Source of the DNA: Pararhizobium sp. A13
GTDB taxonomy: Bacteria > Pseudomonadota > Alphaproteobacteria > Rhizobiales > Rhizobiaceae
DNA length: 64,000 nucleotides
Reading direction: 5' to 3'
NCBI RefSeq assembly: GCF_040126305.1
Contig: NZ_CP149510.1
Coordinates: forward strand, 355,001-419,000
Below the pieces are notes generated by a model. The model did not search any database, was not told the DNA's origin, and saw only the letters and a program-made list of their open reading frames with translations. The translations under genes were made by a program, and so were the position numbers. Shown here in pieces: positions 27,472 through 36,260 of the stretch (position 1 is its first letter; each line of letters begins with the position of its first letter).

Positions 27472-28923
27472 TCAGTAGGCGTCGCGGATCGCGGGATAAA
27501 GCCGCCGATAACGCTGATAGGCATCTTCGTACGCCCCCCGCAGCGAGGCGTCGGGCTGTACGGTTTCGGCGGTTGCGGGTGCTGTGAAAACCGACAGCGG
27601 ATCGGCCTTGGTCGCGGCAACGAGGCCGAGGCGGGCGGCACCGAAGGCCGCGCCGAAATCGCCGTCAGCCGGCACATCGACGGGAATGCCGAGCGCGGTT
27701 GCAATCGACTTCAGCCAGTAGCGCGAACGCGAACCGCCGCCGATGGCAGTGACGCGGGAAAGATTGGTGCCGGCTGCCCGCAGGGCTTCCAGGCTATCCC
27801 GCAGCGCAAAGGAAACACCTTCGAGCACGGCCTGAGTGAGGACCATACGACTGCTTTCATGGCCGAGCCCGGCGAAGACGCCGCGGATGGCAGCATCGTT
27901 GTGCGGCGTGCGTTCGCCGGAAAGGTAAGGCAGGAAGGTCACGCCGGAAGGCGCCTTGAGCGTGTCGCCCAGTTCCGCGGCTAGCTCGCCGGCACTCTTG
28001 CCGGTGACGCCGGAATGCCAGTTGAGCGCATCGGTGGCCGACAGGATGACGCCCATCTGGTGCCATGTATTGGGAAGCGCGTGGCAAAAGGCGTGCACGG
28101 CGCTTGCAGGATTGGGCAGGTAGCTGGAATTGGCGGCGAACAGCACGCCGGAGGTACCGAGCGAGACGAAGGCATGGCCCTCGCCGACGGTACCCATGCC
28201 GCAGGCGGACGCCGCATTATCACCAGCACCGCCGGCAACGACGACACCCGAGCCCATGCCCCACTGCGCGGCGAGGCCGCTTTTCAGCGCGCCCCCTGCC
28301 TCGGTGCCCTCGACGAGGCTCGGCATCTGCCGCTCCTTGAGGCCGGTTGCCGAAAGCAGGCTTTCCGACCAGGCGCGCCTGCCGGTATCAAGCCAGGCGG
28401 TGCCGGCGGAATCCGACATTTCGGAAATATGCTCGCCGGTGAGCCACAGACGCAGGTAATCCTTGGGCAAAAGGACCCAGCGGACTTTGGCGAAGATTTC
28501 CGGCTCGTTCTCGGCGACCCAGACCAGCTTCGGGGCGGTAAACCCGGGAAAGACGATGTTGCCTGTCTGGGCACGGAACTGCGGATCGGCATCAAGCGCG
28601 GCGGCCTGCTTGAAGCTGCGCGTATCGTTCCAGAGGATGCAGGGGCGCAGCACCTTGTCCTCGGCATCGAGCAGCGTCGCGCCATGCATGTGGCCGGAGA
28701 GGCCGATACCCTTGACGGCCGCAAGTGCCGCCGGATGGGACGCCTTAAGCCCGGCGATCGCCTCCCCCGTTGCCCGGATCCAGTCTGCCGGATCCTGCTC
28801 CGACCAGCCGGGATGCGGACGCGAGACGTCCATGGCAGCGGATGCCGAACCGACGACCCGCTGGCTGTCATCAATCAACAGCGCCTTTACCCCGGACGTG
28901 CCGAGGTCGATCCCCAGATACAT
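27472..28923 (-). CDS. xylB: xylulokinase
   Basis: A 483-aa FGGY-family sugar kinase phosphorylating D-xylulose to xylulose 5-phosphate for the pentose phosphate pathway. The first ATP-binding motif is [17 protein letters not shown], the substrate loop is [13 protein letters not shown], and later segments [16 protein letters not shown] and [19 protein letters not shown] are typical. The start at 28923 gives the family N-terminus. It lies 10 bases after the LacI-type regulator gene and just before xylA, so the three are one operon. Confidence 0.96.
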   Translation of the reverse strand: MYLGIDLGTSGVKALLIDDSQRVVGSASAAMDVSRPHPGWSEQDPADWIRATGEAIAGLKASHPAALAAVKGIGLSGHMHGATLLDAEDKVLRPCILWNDTRSFKQAAALDADPQFRAQTGNIVFPGFTAPKLVWVAENEPEIFAKVRWVLLPKDYLRLWLTGEHISEMSDSAGTAWLDTGRRAWSESLLSATGLKERQMPSLVEGTEAGGALKSGLAAQWGMGSGVVVAGGAGDNAASACGMGTVGEGHAFVSLGTSGVLFAANSSYLPNPASAVHAFCHALPNTWHQMGVILSATDALNWHSGVTGKSAGELAAELGDTLKAPSGVTFLPYLSGERTPHNDAAIRGVFAGLGHESSRMVLTQAVLEGVSFALRDSLEALRAAGTNLSRVTAIGGGSRSRYWLKSIATALGIPVDVPADGDFGAAFGAARLGLVAATKADPLSVFTAPATAETVQPDASLRGAYEDAYQRYRRLYPAIRDAY

Positions 28924-28933
28924 GAAGGTCTCC

Positions 28934-30007
28934 CTAAACTTCTTCGCCCTGTTCGGGCTTGTGGTTTTCGTCGCCCTCGTCGAAGGGCAGGTTGTCCTTG
29001 AGGAAAATGTCGATGTAGATGCGCTCCTGCGCGCCAATGACCGGGACGCCATCGGCCTTGGCCTTCAACACCCGCACGGCGCTGCGCACCTCATGGCCGG
29101 CATCCTGATTGAGAACGGCGTCGATCAGCCCCTCGTTCAGCGCCGCGCGCGTATGCCGGGTCAGTTCATGGGCAATGACGCAGACACGTGGGGCGTTCTT
29201 TCGCTGCTTCAAGGCGGCGATCAGGCCGCGATTGCCGGCACCGAGGCTGTAGATACCGATGGTCCCGGGCGCCGCGGCAAGCGCCGCGCTGACCAGCTGT
29301 TCCGTCAACACGGGATCATCCTGTCCCTCGATAACCGGCAGCAGCATGTGGCCGGGAAAGTCCTCGCCCATGACCGCGCGAAATCCGTCGAGGCGTTCGC
29401 GATGGTCGCGCACCAGCATCGAACCGGCAAGCACTGCGACCGGACCGGGCCGGCGGCCGAGAAAGCGACCCATCAGGCTTGCCGCCGTTCGCCCTGCCGC
29501 GACGTTGTCCACGCCGGCGAAATGATCGCGCGCCGAACCGGCCAGATCGGAAACCAGCGTCACCACCGGAATGCGGTCAGCCCGCAAGCGGTTTACGGCA
29601 GCGATCACATCCGGGGATTCGACGGCCACCACCGCCACGCCCGCCGGTGCCGTCGCACGGACCTCGTCGAGCGCAGCAGCCAGGGCCTGGGCGTTGAACG
29701 CAGGGACCTTGACGATGGAAATGACCGTCCGCTCCAGCGGTGCGCGGCTCATCTCCGCGCGCACCTCCTCTTCAAGGCCGCGCATGAAGGAGTTATCGCC
29801 CGAGGGCAGAATGAAGACGAAGGGGTAGACACGGCTTTTGGCGAGGTTCGCCGCGGCGACGTCGCGGACGTAGCCGATGCGCTCGATCGCTTGCTCGACC
29901 CTTTCGCGCGTCACGTTGCGGACGCCTGCGCGCTGGTTCAAGACCCTATCGACGGTCGCAAGACTGACTCCTGCCGCAGCGGCAATATCGTGAACTGTCG
30001 GGCGCAT
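28934..30007 (-). CDS. LacI family regulator of the xylose operon
   Basis: A 357-aa LacI-family regulator. The DNA-binding part is TVHDIAAAAGVSLATVDRVL with the hinge AAANLAKSR; the effector domain follows (YPFVFILPSGDNSFMRGLEE). Its C-terminus is acidic (PFDEGDENHKPEQGEE). It is the first gene of the operon with xylB and xylA, so it probably regulates them and itself with xylose as signal. It is not the AraC-type XylR of enteric bacteria. A LacI-like palindrome lies 70 bases upstream. Confidence 0.9.
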   Translation of the reverse strand: MRPTVHDIAAAAGVSLATVDRVLNQRAGVRNVTRERVEQAIERIGYVRDVAAANLAKSRVYPFVFILPSGDNSFMRGLEEEVRAEMSRAPLERTVISIVKVPAFNAQALAAALDEVRATAPAGVAVVAVESPDVIAAVNRLRADRIPVVTLVSDLAGSARDHFAGVDNVAAGRTAASLMGRFLGRRPGPVAVLAGSMLVRDHRERLDGFRAVMGEDFPGHMLLPVIEGQDDPVLTEQLVSAALAAAPGTIGIYSLGAGNRGLIAALKQRKNAPRVCVIAHELTRHTRAALNEGLIDAVLNQDAGHEVRSAVRVLKAKADGVPVIGAQERIYIDIFLKDNLPFDEGDENHKPEQGEEV

Positions 30008-30076
30008 GTTTCCTCCGCAAGAACCCTTAATGGAAAATCTGAGGTACGTAAATCAGAAAATTATCCTACGCATTTG

Positions 30077-30086
30077 AAAGCGCTTT
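30077..30086. promoter_or_regulatory. LacI-type operator candidate of the xylose operon
   Basis: AAAGCGCTTT is a perfect 10-bp palindrome with central CG, set in TGAAAGCGCTTTGG. It lies 70 bases upstream of the regulator start, where an autorepression site would be expected. The core is short, so chance is possible. Confidence 0.5.
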
Positions 30087-30108
30087 GGGTTTGACACTTC
30101 GCGCCGCG

Positions 30109-31242
30109 CTAGGCAAGACGTTTACTAAAGGCGTTCGTGAAGGCAACACCGCTGCCATTTCGCCCTGCCTGCGCGAGCGCCACATCCATATAGTGATTTG
30201 TGATATGGACGAGCGCAAAGCCGCCCATGAATGTCGCAACCGGCTTGAACAGATCGAGGCCTGCGTGCCTGTAGATCATCGGTGTTTCGTGCTCATGCCC
30301 GTGAAACAGGCCAACGACATTGTAGCCCTTCAGCACGGCGAGCAAGGCGGCGCGTTCGTCGTCGGTCCACCAATGGGGATTGCCCGCCCCTTCGCCGTCA
30401 AAGGTCATTTTCGCCGGATCCCATTTCTCCAGTGAAAACCCGTCCCAGCCATAATGCTGGAACAGCATCACCGGCCGGCCGTCGGCCGCGAAATCGGCGA
30501 GATCCTGCTTCAGCCAGTCCAACCCGCTGACAGCGCCCTTGTTCGTGTCACCGCCAAAGCGCTGCAGCTGCACCAGATGCAGGCCGCCCCAGTCCCAGGA
30601 GTAGTTGTCGGAATCAATGTCGTAGTTCGCGACCGGCACCGGCGGCTTGTAGAACACGGTCTGGCGATGATTGAGCTCGACATAGTCGCGCAGTTCGCGC
30701 CGGTACCAGTCGACATGCGGCGGCGCGCCGTCCTGGTCGAGGTCATGATTGCCAAGGCCGTTGTAGACCGGATAGTGCACGCGGTCCGGGCCGGTGCCCT
30801 GCTGATAGCGGCTGGAAAACTGCAACAGCTGGTGGCCCTCGCCGGGCACCCTCACCTGCCCGCCGCCATCATCGGTCATGTCGCCGCCGATGACGATGCC
30901 GAGCGGCGCGGCGATCTTCTGGCCCCCGCCAGCGAGCCCGGTCGCAACACCACCGATTTCCGTTGGCCAGCTATAGTCCGTGATGCGATTGAGCGCCGCC
31001 ACATGCCGCAAAAGATTGGCATCCGTCTTCCCCTCCTTTTCACAGTGGGGGCTGAGCGCGTCGGTAGAAACAAGGCAGGCATGGACATCCGCGGTGAAGA
31101 TGAATGTCGCATCGATCGGCAGAGACGGAGATTTCGCAGCGACCGCGGAGAATGCGGGACCGGCGGACGGCAGGACAAAGAGACCGGCGAATTTTTTGAG
31201 AAATGACCGTCTGCAGAGCGGGAGAAGAACGTCGTCATCCAT
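30109..31242 (-). CDS. Tat-exported metallophosphoesterase
   Basis: A 377-aa calcineurin-like phosphoesterase. The N-terminus CRRSFLKKFAGLFVLPSAGP is a twin-arginine signal. Metal-site motifs occur in order: FTADVHAC (DxH), GGDMTDDGGG, GLGNHDLDQ (GNHD) and LFHGHEHE (GHxH), so the di-metal centre is complete. It should act on a phosphate ester in the periplasm, substrate unknown. The start codon lies four bases after a strong hairpin that also looks like the terminator of the upstream efflux genes, and no clear ribosome site is free. Confidence 0.88.
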   Translation of the reverse strand: MDDDVLLPLCRRSFLKKFAGLFVLPSAGPAFSAVAAKSPSLPIDATFIFTADVHACLVSTDALSPHCEKEGKTDANLLRHVAALNRITDYSWPTEIGGVATGLAGGGQKIAAPLGIVIGGDMTDDGGGQVRVPGEGHQLLQFSSRYQQGTGPDRVHYPVYNGLGNHDLDQDGAPPHVDWYRRELRDYVELNHRQTVFYKPPVPVANYDIDSDNYSWDWGGLHLVQLQRFGGDTNKGAVSGLDWLKQDLADFAADGRPVMLFQHYGWDGFSLEKWDPAKMTFDGEGAGNPHWWTDDERAALLAVLKGYNVVGLFHGHEHETPMIYRHAGLDLFKPVATFMGGFALVHITNHYMDVALAQAGRNGSGVAFTNAFSKRLA

Positions 31243-31244
31243 GC

Positions 31245-31276
31245 AAAATGCCCTGAAGGATTGCCTTCAGGGCATT
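31245..31276 (-). terminator. strong hairpin terminator after the efflux transporter
   Basis: AATGCCCTGAAGG (31247-31259) and CCTTCAGGGCATT (31264-31276) form a perfect 13-bp stem with a 4-base loop. On the minus strand the stem ends in TTTT, then GC and the ATG of the metallophosphoesterase gene. It should end the EmrB transcript. Confidence 0.8.
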
Positions 31277-31329
31277 CTGACGGATGATTCAAACGGCGTA
31301 CAGATAATGGTTCGCGGTTGCGATTGTCG

Positions 31330-32922
31330 TCAATGACCACCCCCGCCGCCGCTTGGCGCTGCCTGCGGCTTCTTGATCAGGAACGCGCAGACGACCAAGG
31401 CTCCGAACAGGCAGGTCAGGATCAGGAAGACGTCGATGAAGGAGAGGATCGTCGCCTGCTGCTGCACCATGCCGGAGAGCTTCTGGATCGCGATCGTCGC
31501 GCCATCGAGACCGTGCGAATTGTATTTCGCGATCATGTTGTTGAGCTGGTCGATGGCTTCCGGGTTGCCCCACTGAACATGCTCCTGCAGCCGGGCATAA
31601 TGCTCTTCCTGGCGCTGGGTCAGGATCGTGTTGATCGCGGCCAGGCCGACAGCGCCGCCGAGGTTGCGGGTCAGGTTGAACAGGCCCGAGGCGCCGCGAA
31701 CGCGCTCCGGCGACAGCGTGCCGAGCGCGACGTTGTTGATCGGCACCATGCAGAGCATCAGGCCGCAGCCGCGCAGGATCTGCGGAACGAGAAGCTCGTA
31801 GAAATCCCAGTCAGCCGTCAGGTGGCTCATCAGCCAGGTGCCGGCGGCGAAGCTGGCAAAGCCGATCGCCATCATCACGCGCGGATCGAGCTTCGTCGAC
31901 AACTTGCCGGCGATAGGCGCCGTGCAGAACATCGCAAGGCCCGAAACGAACATGGTTTCGCCGATCATCAGCGAATCATAGCCGCGTATCCGGCCGAGAT
32001 AAAGCGGGTAGAGATAAGTCAGGCCGTAAAGCCCGATGCCCATGATGAAGGAGAACAGGGAGCCGAAGGCGAAGTTGCGGTTGGCGAAGGCCCTTAAATC
32101 GACGATCGGAAAATCGACCTTGAAGGCGCGGTAAAAGAAGACCAGGGCACCGATCGCGGATGCAACCGCCCCCATGAGGATGTATTCGTCGCTGAACCAG
32201 TCATTGGCATTGCCTTCCTCGAGCACATATTCGAGCGAGCCGAGGAAGACGGCCATGGAGAGCAGGCCCCACCAGTCGAACTTCTTCATCAGGCCGAGTT
32301 CCGGCTTGTCGAAGTCGATGAAATTCCAGGTGATGATCGTGACGATGATGCCGGGAATGATGTTGACCAGGAACAGCCAGTGCCAGGAGAAGGCATGGCT
32401 GAGATAGCCGCCGACCGTCGGGCCGATGGTTGGCGCGAGCGTCGCGACGAGGCCGATGATCGGCGAGACGATGCTGCGCTTGGAGGGCGGGAAGATCGTG
32501 AAGGCTGCCGCAAAGACCGACGGGATCATGCCGCCGCCGATGAAACCCTGCAGCGCCCGGTAGACGATCATCTGGTCGATATTGGTGGCGGTTGCGGCGA
32601 GCGCACTGGCGATGGTGAAACCGGCAGCCGAAACCGAAAAGAGGACGCGGGTGGAGACGATGCGCGCCAGCGTGCCCGACAGCGGGATCATGATCACTTC
32701 GGCGATCAGATAGGCCGTCTGCACCCAGGCGACCTCGTCGGAGCCGGCGCTCAGGCCCGCCTGGATTTCCGCAAGCGAGGCCGAGACGATCTGGATATCG
32801 AGGATCGACATGAACATGCCAAACACCATCGCGAAGAAGGCGATCAGGCGTTTGGGGTCCATTCGCTCTTCCGCGCCGGCGGCAGGAAGGGGCATTGTAC
32901 CCGCTGTAGCAGTGGCAGCCAT
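31330..32922 (-). CDS. emrB: EmrB/QacA-type multidrug efflux MFS transporter (DHA2)
   Basis: A 530-aa, about 14-helix DHA2 drug/H+ antiporter. Family motifs are MFMSILDIQIVSASLAEIQ in helix 1, AYLIAEVIMIPLSG, and LQGFIGGGMIPSVFAAAFTI with GPTVGGYLSHAFSWHW (antiporter motif C region). ATG at 32922 is preferred to a TTG at 32955 that would add a polar extension. It is 163 bases after the membrane-fusion gene, with which it should form a pump across the inner membrane toward a TolC/NodT-type channel. Substrates are unknown. Confidence 0.9.
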   Translation of the reverse strand: MAATATAGTMPLPAAGAEERMDPKRLIAFFAMVFGMFMSILDIQIVSASLAEIQAGLSAGSDEVAWVQTAYLIAEVIMIPLSGTLARIVSTRVLFSVSAAGFTIASALAATATNIDQMIVYRALQGFIGGGMIPSVFAAAFTIFPPSKRSIVSPIIGLVATLAPTIGPTVGGYLSHAFSWHWLFLVNIIPGIIVTIITWNFIDFDKPELGLMKKFDWWGLLSMAVFLGSLEYVLEEGNANDWFSDEYILMGAVASAIGALVFFYRAFKVDFPIVDLRAFANRNFAFGSLFSFIMGIGLYGLTYLYPLYLGRIRGYDSLMIGETMFVSGLAMFCTAPIAGKLSTKLDPRVMMAIGFASFAAGTWLMSHLTADWDFYELLVPQILRGCGLMLCMVPINNVALGTLSPERVRGASGLFNLTRNLGGAVGLAAINTILTQRQEEHYARLQEHVQWGNPEAIDQLNNMIAKYNSHGLDGATIAIQKLSGMVQQQATILSFIDVFLILTCLFGALVVCAFLIKKPQAAPSGGGGGH

Positions 32923-33084
32923 TGGCTCTTGCTCCCGGCCCGGTTCACGTTCCAACGAACGGAGCGGCCAATGAAAATAGAAACATCAGGGTTTTCGGCG
33001 CGAGCACAGCCGAAACGACAGGGTCAACCCCTTCGGATGAACCGCGCCTCCAGGAAGCGCGGCATCATTTTTCCAATCACCCGA

Positions 33085-34311
33085 TTACTTGACCGCGGCA
33101 ATATCCTGCTTGTGCGGCGCCGTGCGGGTATCGACATCGACGACGACGCTGAGGCCCGCGCGTAACCGTCCGCTGTCCAGCACGTCCTTGGGGAAGACAA
33201 TGCGCACCGGCACGCGCTGGATTACCTTGGTGAAGTTGCCCGTGGCATTTTCAGCCGGCAGCAGCGAGAAGACCGAGCCGGAGGCCGGCGAGATCGACTG
33301 GACGGTACCGACGATCGGCTCCTCGTCGAAGGCGTCCACATGGATGTTGACCTTCGAGCCCGGAACCATGTGGGCGATCTGCGTTTCCTTGAAATTGGCG
33401 TCGATATAGAGCTGCTCGACCGGGACGAGGGCAGCCAGGCGCTGGCCGGCGGACACCAGGTCTCCGTCCTGAACCGCCAGATTGCCGACGATACCGTCAT
33501 AGGGCGCTTTCAGGACCGTGAAGCCCAAGTCGCGCTCGGCCTTGTCGCGCGCCAGTTCGAGCGAGCGGATGGTGCTCTCGGCCTCGGCGCGCTGCGCGGT
33601 CAGGACCGCGATGTTGGCGTTCGCAGCAACGATATTGGCGTCGGCACCGCTGAGGTTGGCCTTGGCCTGATCGAGCGCGACCTGCGCGCTGTCGAGGGAG
33701 GCGACCGTACCGACTGCCTTTGACTGGAGGTCGCTGGCTCGCCTGAGCGTAATTTCGGCACCCCGGACGGTCGCCTCAAGGGCGGTTTTCTGTGCTTGCG
33801 CCTGCTGCAGGCTGGCCTTGGCGCCGCCGATCTGCGCATCGAAACGCTGCAATGACAGCTTTTCGGTGTCGATCTGCGCCTCAGCCTGGTCGGCGGCAAT
33901 CCGGTAGTCTTCGTTGTCGAGCGTGATCAGCGGGTCGCCAGCCTTCACATGCTGGTTGGCAACGACGTTGACCTTCTCGACATAGCCGGAAACCTTCGGT
34001 GAGATCGACGCGATATCGCCTTCGATATAAGCATCGTCCGTCGAGATCATGAAGCGGCCGTTGGTCCACCATTCATAGCCGTACCAGCCACCGGCGGCGA
34101 GCACGGCGATGGCAATCATGGGCATCAGAAGCTTGCGGCGCTTCGGCGCCGGCTTTTCCTCCGCCACGACAACCTGCGGTGCCGCTTGCGCCTCGACAGC
34201 GGGCTCGGTTACGCTCCTGGCTTCCGGGGCCACATTGTGTTCGTTCGGAGCTTCGAAATCGTCGCCGACGGGGCGGACGTGCGCAGCACCGGTCTTGCTT
34301 GAAACTGACAT
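33085..34311 (-). CDS. emrA: EmrA-type membrane fusion protein (HlyD family)
   Basis: A 408-aa periplasmic adaptor. An 60-residue Pro/Ala/Glu cytoplasmic tail precedes one TM helix (about 61-77, LLMPMIAIAVLAAGGWYGY). The lipoyl/barrel-sandwich motif ISTDDAYIEGDIASISPKVSGYV is at about 95-117, followed by a long coiled-coil hairpin (about 140-270) and beta-barrel ending AGLSVVVDVDT. This is the EmrA subtype. It is the first gene of the pump operon and is divergent from a TetR gene with two palindromes between. Confidence 0.92.
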   Translation of the reverse strand: MSVSSKTGAAHVRPVGDDFEAPNEHNVAPEARSVTEPAVEAQAAPQVVVAEEKPAPKRRKLLMPMIAIAVLAAGGWYGYEWWTNGRFMISTDDAYIEGDIASISPKVSGYVEKVNVVANQHVKAGDPLITLDNEDYRIAADQAEAQIDTEKLSLQRFDAQIGGAKASLQQAQAQKTALEATVRGAEITLRRASDLQSKAVGTVASLDSAQVALDQAKANLSGADANIVAANANIAVLTAQRAEAESTIRSLELARDKAERDLGFTVLKAPYDGIVGNLAVQDGDLVSAGQRLAALVPVEQLYIDANFKETQIAHMVPGSKVNIHVDAFDEEPIVGTVQSISPASGSVFSLLPAENATGNFTKVIQRVPVRIVFPKDVLDSGRLRAGLSVVVDVDTRTAPHKQDIAAVK

Positions 34312-34341
34312 ATTGCGTCACCAACCCTTATGTGGGAGAAT

Positions 34342-34364
34342 TCGAACCGAACCGTTCAGTTCGA
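34342..34364. promoter_or_regulatory. operator candidate 1 of the efflux TetR regulator
   Basis: TCGAACCGAACCGTTCAGTTCGA is an imperfect palindrome with TCGAAC/GTTCGA arms, sharing arms with the perfect site at 34403. It lies 31 bases upstream of the emrA start. Confidence 0.65.
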
Positions 34365-34402
34365 TTGACATAGTGCCAATTCGATCGCATATCAAGGGGA
34401 AA

Positions 34403-34420
34403 TCGAACCGATCGGTTCGA
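34403..34420. promoter_or_regulatory. operator candidate 2 of the efflux TetR regulator
   Basis: TCGAACCGATCGGTTCGA is a perfect 18-bp palindrome, 22 bases before the TetR ATG. With the related site at 34342 it lets one TetR dimer type control both divergent genes. Confidence 0.75.
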
Positions 34421-34442
34421 AAAAGTTAACAACGAGACAACA

Positions 34443-35162
34443 ATGTCCGGACACGAAGAAAAATTGGCAGAACCGAATTTGACGGAGACCTTGGGCAGTG
34501 AGAACTGTCCGGCCGGCGCATACGCTCTTCCCGGCCGCCGCGCCGCCGGTGAGGATCCGGCAAAACGCGAGCAGATCATCGATGGCGCCAAGCGCGTGTT
34601 CATGAGCATGGGCTTCGACGCCGCCAGCATGAACGACATCACGCGGGAAGCTGGCGTATCGAAGGGCACCATCTACGTCTATTTCGAAAACAAGGAAGAA
34701 TTGTTTGCGGCGATGATCGAGCGTGAGCGCAACCGCGTCGTTCAGACCGTCAAACATGCGCTCGACGATCACGAGGCGATCGAAGAGGCGCTTTTCGACT
34801 TCGGCCTGACGCTGACCACGCACATCACCTCCGACCCCACGATCCGCGCCATGCGCATGGTGGTGGGCGTCAGCGACCGCATGCCTCAACTGGCCAAGCG
34901 CTTTTTCGCGGCGACGCCGGAAAACGGCTTCACCGTCCTTCGGGCCTATCTCGACAGGCAGGTCGCCGCCGGCGCGCTCCACATCGAGGATACCGACCTG
35001 GCCGCCCGGCAATTCATCGAACTCTGCCTGGCTGGCATGTTGAAGCGCCGCCTGTTCAGCGAAATGACCGAAGCGCCCGAACGAGGCTATATCGAAAAAG
35101 CCGTGTCCTCGGCCATCAGGCTGTTCCAGGCGGGCTACGGCCCCAAGGCGGAAAATCGCTGA
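34443..35162 (+). CDS. TetR family regulator of the EmrAB-like pump
   Basis: A 239-aa TetR/AcrR regulator with a 35-residue N-terminal extension before the DNA-binding domain (REQIIDGAKRVFMSMGFDAA, then GVSKGTIYVYFENKEELFAAM). The C-terminal half is the ligand domain, of the TetR_C_33-like group with an ALFDFGLTLTTHITSDPTIRA segment. It is divergent from emrA, with two related palindromes between, so it should repress the pump and itself and be released by a pump substrate. Confidence 0.9.
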   Translation: MSGHEEKLAEPNLTETLGSENCPAGAYALPGRRAAGEDPAKREQIIDGAKRVFMSMGFDAASMNDITREAGVSKGTIYVYFENKEELFAAMIERERNRVVQTVKHALDDHEAIEEALFDFGLTLTTHITSDPTIRAMRMVVGVSDRMPQLAKRFFAATPENGFTVLRAYLDRQVAAGALHIEDTDLAARQFIELCLAGMLKRRLFSEMTEAPERGYIEKAVSSAIRLFQAGYGPKAENR

Positions 35163-35276
35163 CCGCCTTGCCTTGTCGCTCGCCCTGCGCCAGTTTTCTT
35201 CCTATTCAGCAACGACGATCAAACGCGGCTCGGCTACAGGCGCTAAAACGATATCCGGCTTACTGCAGGAGGTGGG

Positions 35277-36116
35277 ATGAACGCTATCAGCAAGGCGGTG
35301 TGGTTCATCGAGAGCCATTTCGCCAAGGATATTTCACTGGATGAAATCGCGGAGACGGCGGGTCTCTCCCGCTATCACCTGTCGCGTGTCTTCGGCCTGA
35401 CGACAGGCCGGTCGATCAGTGGCTATATCCGGGCCCGGCGTCTCAGCGCTGCGGCCGCAGCGCTCGCCGATGGCGCACCCAGCATTCTCGCAGTCGCCCT
35501 TGATGCGGGCTACAACTCGCATGAAGCCTTCACCCGTGCCTTCCGCGATCATTTTGGCGTGACGCCGGAAGAGGTCCGCAACCGGGGGCACATTGGCGAT
35601 CTCGATCTCATGGAGCCTATCCGCATGGACACCGCACCCCTCCCCAAACTGGAAGGACCCCGTTTTGAAACCACGCCTGCCATGCTGATGGCGGGGCTGC
35701 AGCAAACCTACGACTATGGCGGCAACGCCGGCATTCCCTCGCAATGGCAGCAGTTCAACGCGTATTTCGGCGAAATTCCCGGCCAGATCGGCAACGTCGC
35801 CTATGGCATCTGCACGCAGGAGGAAGGCCAGGACGCCAGCTTCCAATATATGACCGCTGTCGAAGTGCGCGATACCGATGGGCTGCCGGCGGGCTTCCAA
35901 TGCCTGAAGCTTCCCGCCCAGACCTATGCGGTGTTTGCCCATCGCGGCCACATCTCCGGCATCCAGGCCACCTGCGATGCGATCTTCACCGACTGGCTGC
36001 CCTGCTCCGACTACAAGCACACCGGACTCCCGGACCTGATGGAACGCTATGACGACCGATTCGACCCACGAACAGGCATGGGGCTGACCGAAATATGGAT
36101 TCCGGTTAAGAATTAA
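35277..36116 (+). CDS. AraC-type regulator with GyrI-like effector domain
   Basis: A 279-aa regulator with domains in the order of the Rob/SoxS-BmrR-like group. The AraC double helix-turn-helix is at the N-terminus (about 1-105: ISLDEIAETAGLSRYHLSRV, ILAVALDAGYNSHEAFTRAF). A GyrI-like/AraC effector-binding domain follows (about 125-279: FETTPAMLMAGLQQTYDYGG, YAVFAHRGHISGIQAT, DLMERYDDRFDP). GGAGG lies 6 bases before ATG. It probably senses a small hydrophobic or cationic molecule; the targets are unknown. It may act on the pump nearby, but that is a guess. Confidence 0.9.
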   Translation: MNAISKAVWFIESHFAKDISLDEIAETAGLSRYHLSRVFGLTTGRSISGYIRARRLSAAAAALADGAPSILAVALDAGYNSHEAFTRAFRDHFGVTPEEVRNRGHIGDLDLMEPIRMDTAPLPKLEGPRFETTPAMLMAGLQQTYDYGGNAGIPSQWQQFNAYFGEIPGQIGNVAYGICTQEEGQDASFQYMTAVEVRDTDGLPAGFQCLKLPAQTYAVFAHRGHISGIQATCDAIFTDWLPCSDYKHTGLPDLMERYDDRFDPRTGMGLTEIWIPVKN

Positions 36117-36174
36117 CGGTATCAACAGCCGCTGGATCAACCTCCAGCGCTTGCCATGGCGCAGATTCCGCATA

Positions 36175-36228
36175 CATAGGGGAAGTCTTTCGCCCGCGCT
36201 GCCCACCGGTTGCGCGGGCTCCCTTATG
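36175..36228 (+). promoter_or_regulatory. structured 5' leader of terC (candidate cis-regulatory RNA)
   Basis: CATAGGGGA (36175-36183) pairs with TCCCTTATG (36220-36228) as a 9-bp stem with one G-T pair. Inside, GCCCGCGC (36192-36199) pairs with GCGCGGGC (36212-36219) around a 12-base loop. The two helices abut on the 3' side, and the 5' side has an 8-base bulge. It ends 32 bases before the terC start. TerC/Alx genes elsewhere are often under pH- or Mn2+-responsive leaders. I could not align it with the yybP-ykoY consensus. Confidence 0.5.
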
Positions 36229-36260
36229 TGCCCTTTGAATCGAGGAAGGAACCGCCCCGG

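Noticed and set aside
36175..36228. Assignment of the terC leader to the yybP-ykoY manganese riboswitch
   Set aside because: I see one nested helix and a bulge, not the paired-loop arrangement of that class, so only a generic structured leader is claimed.
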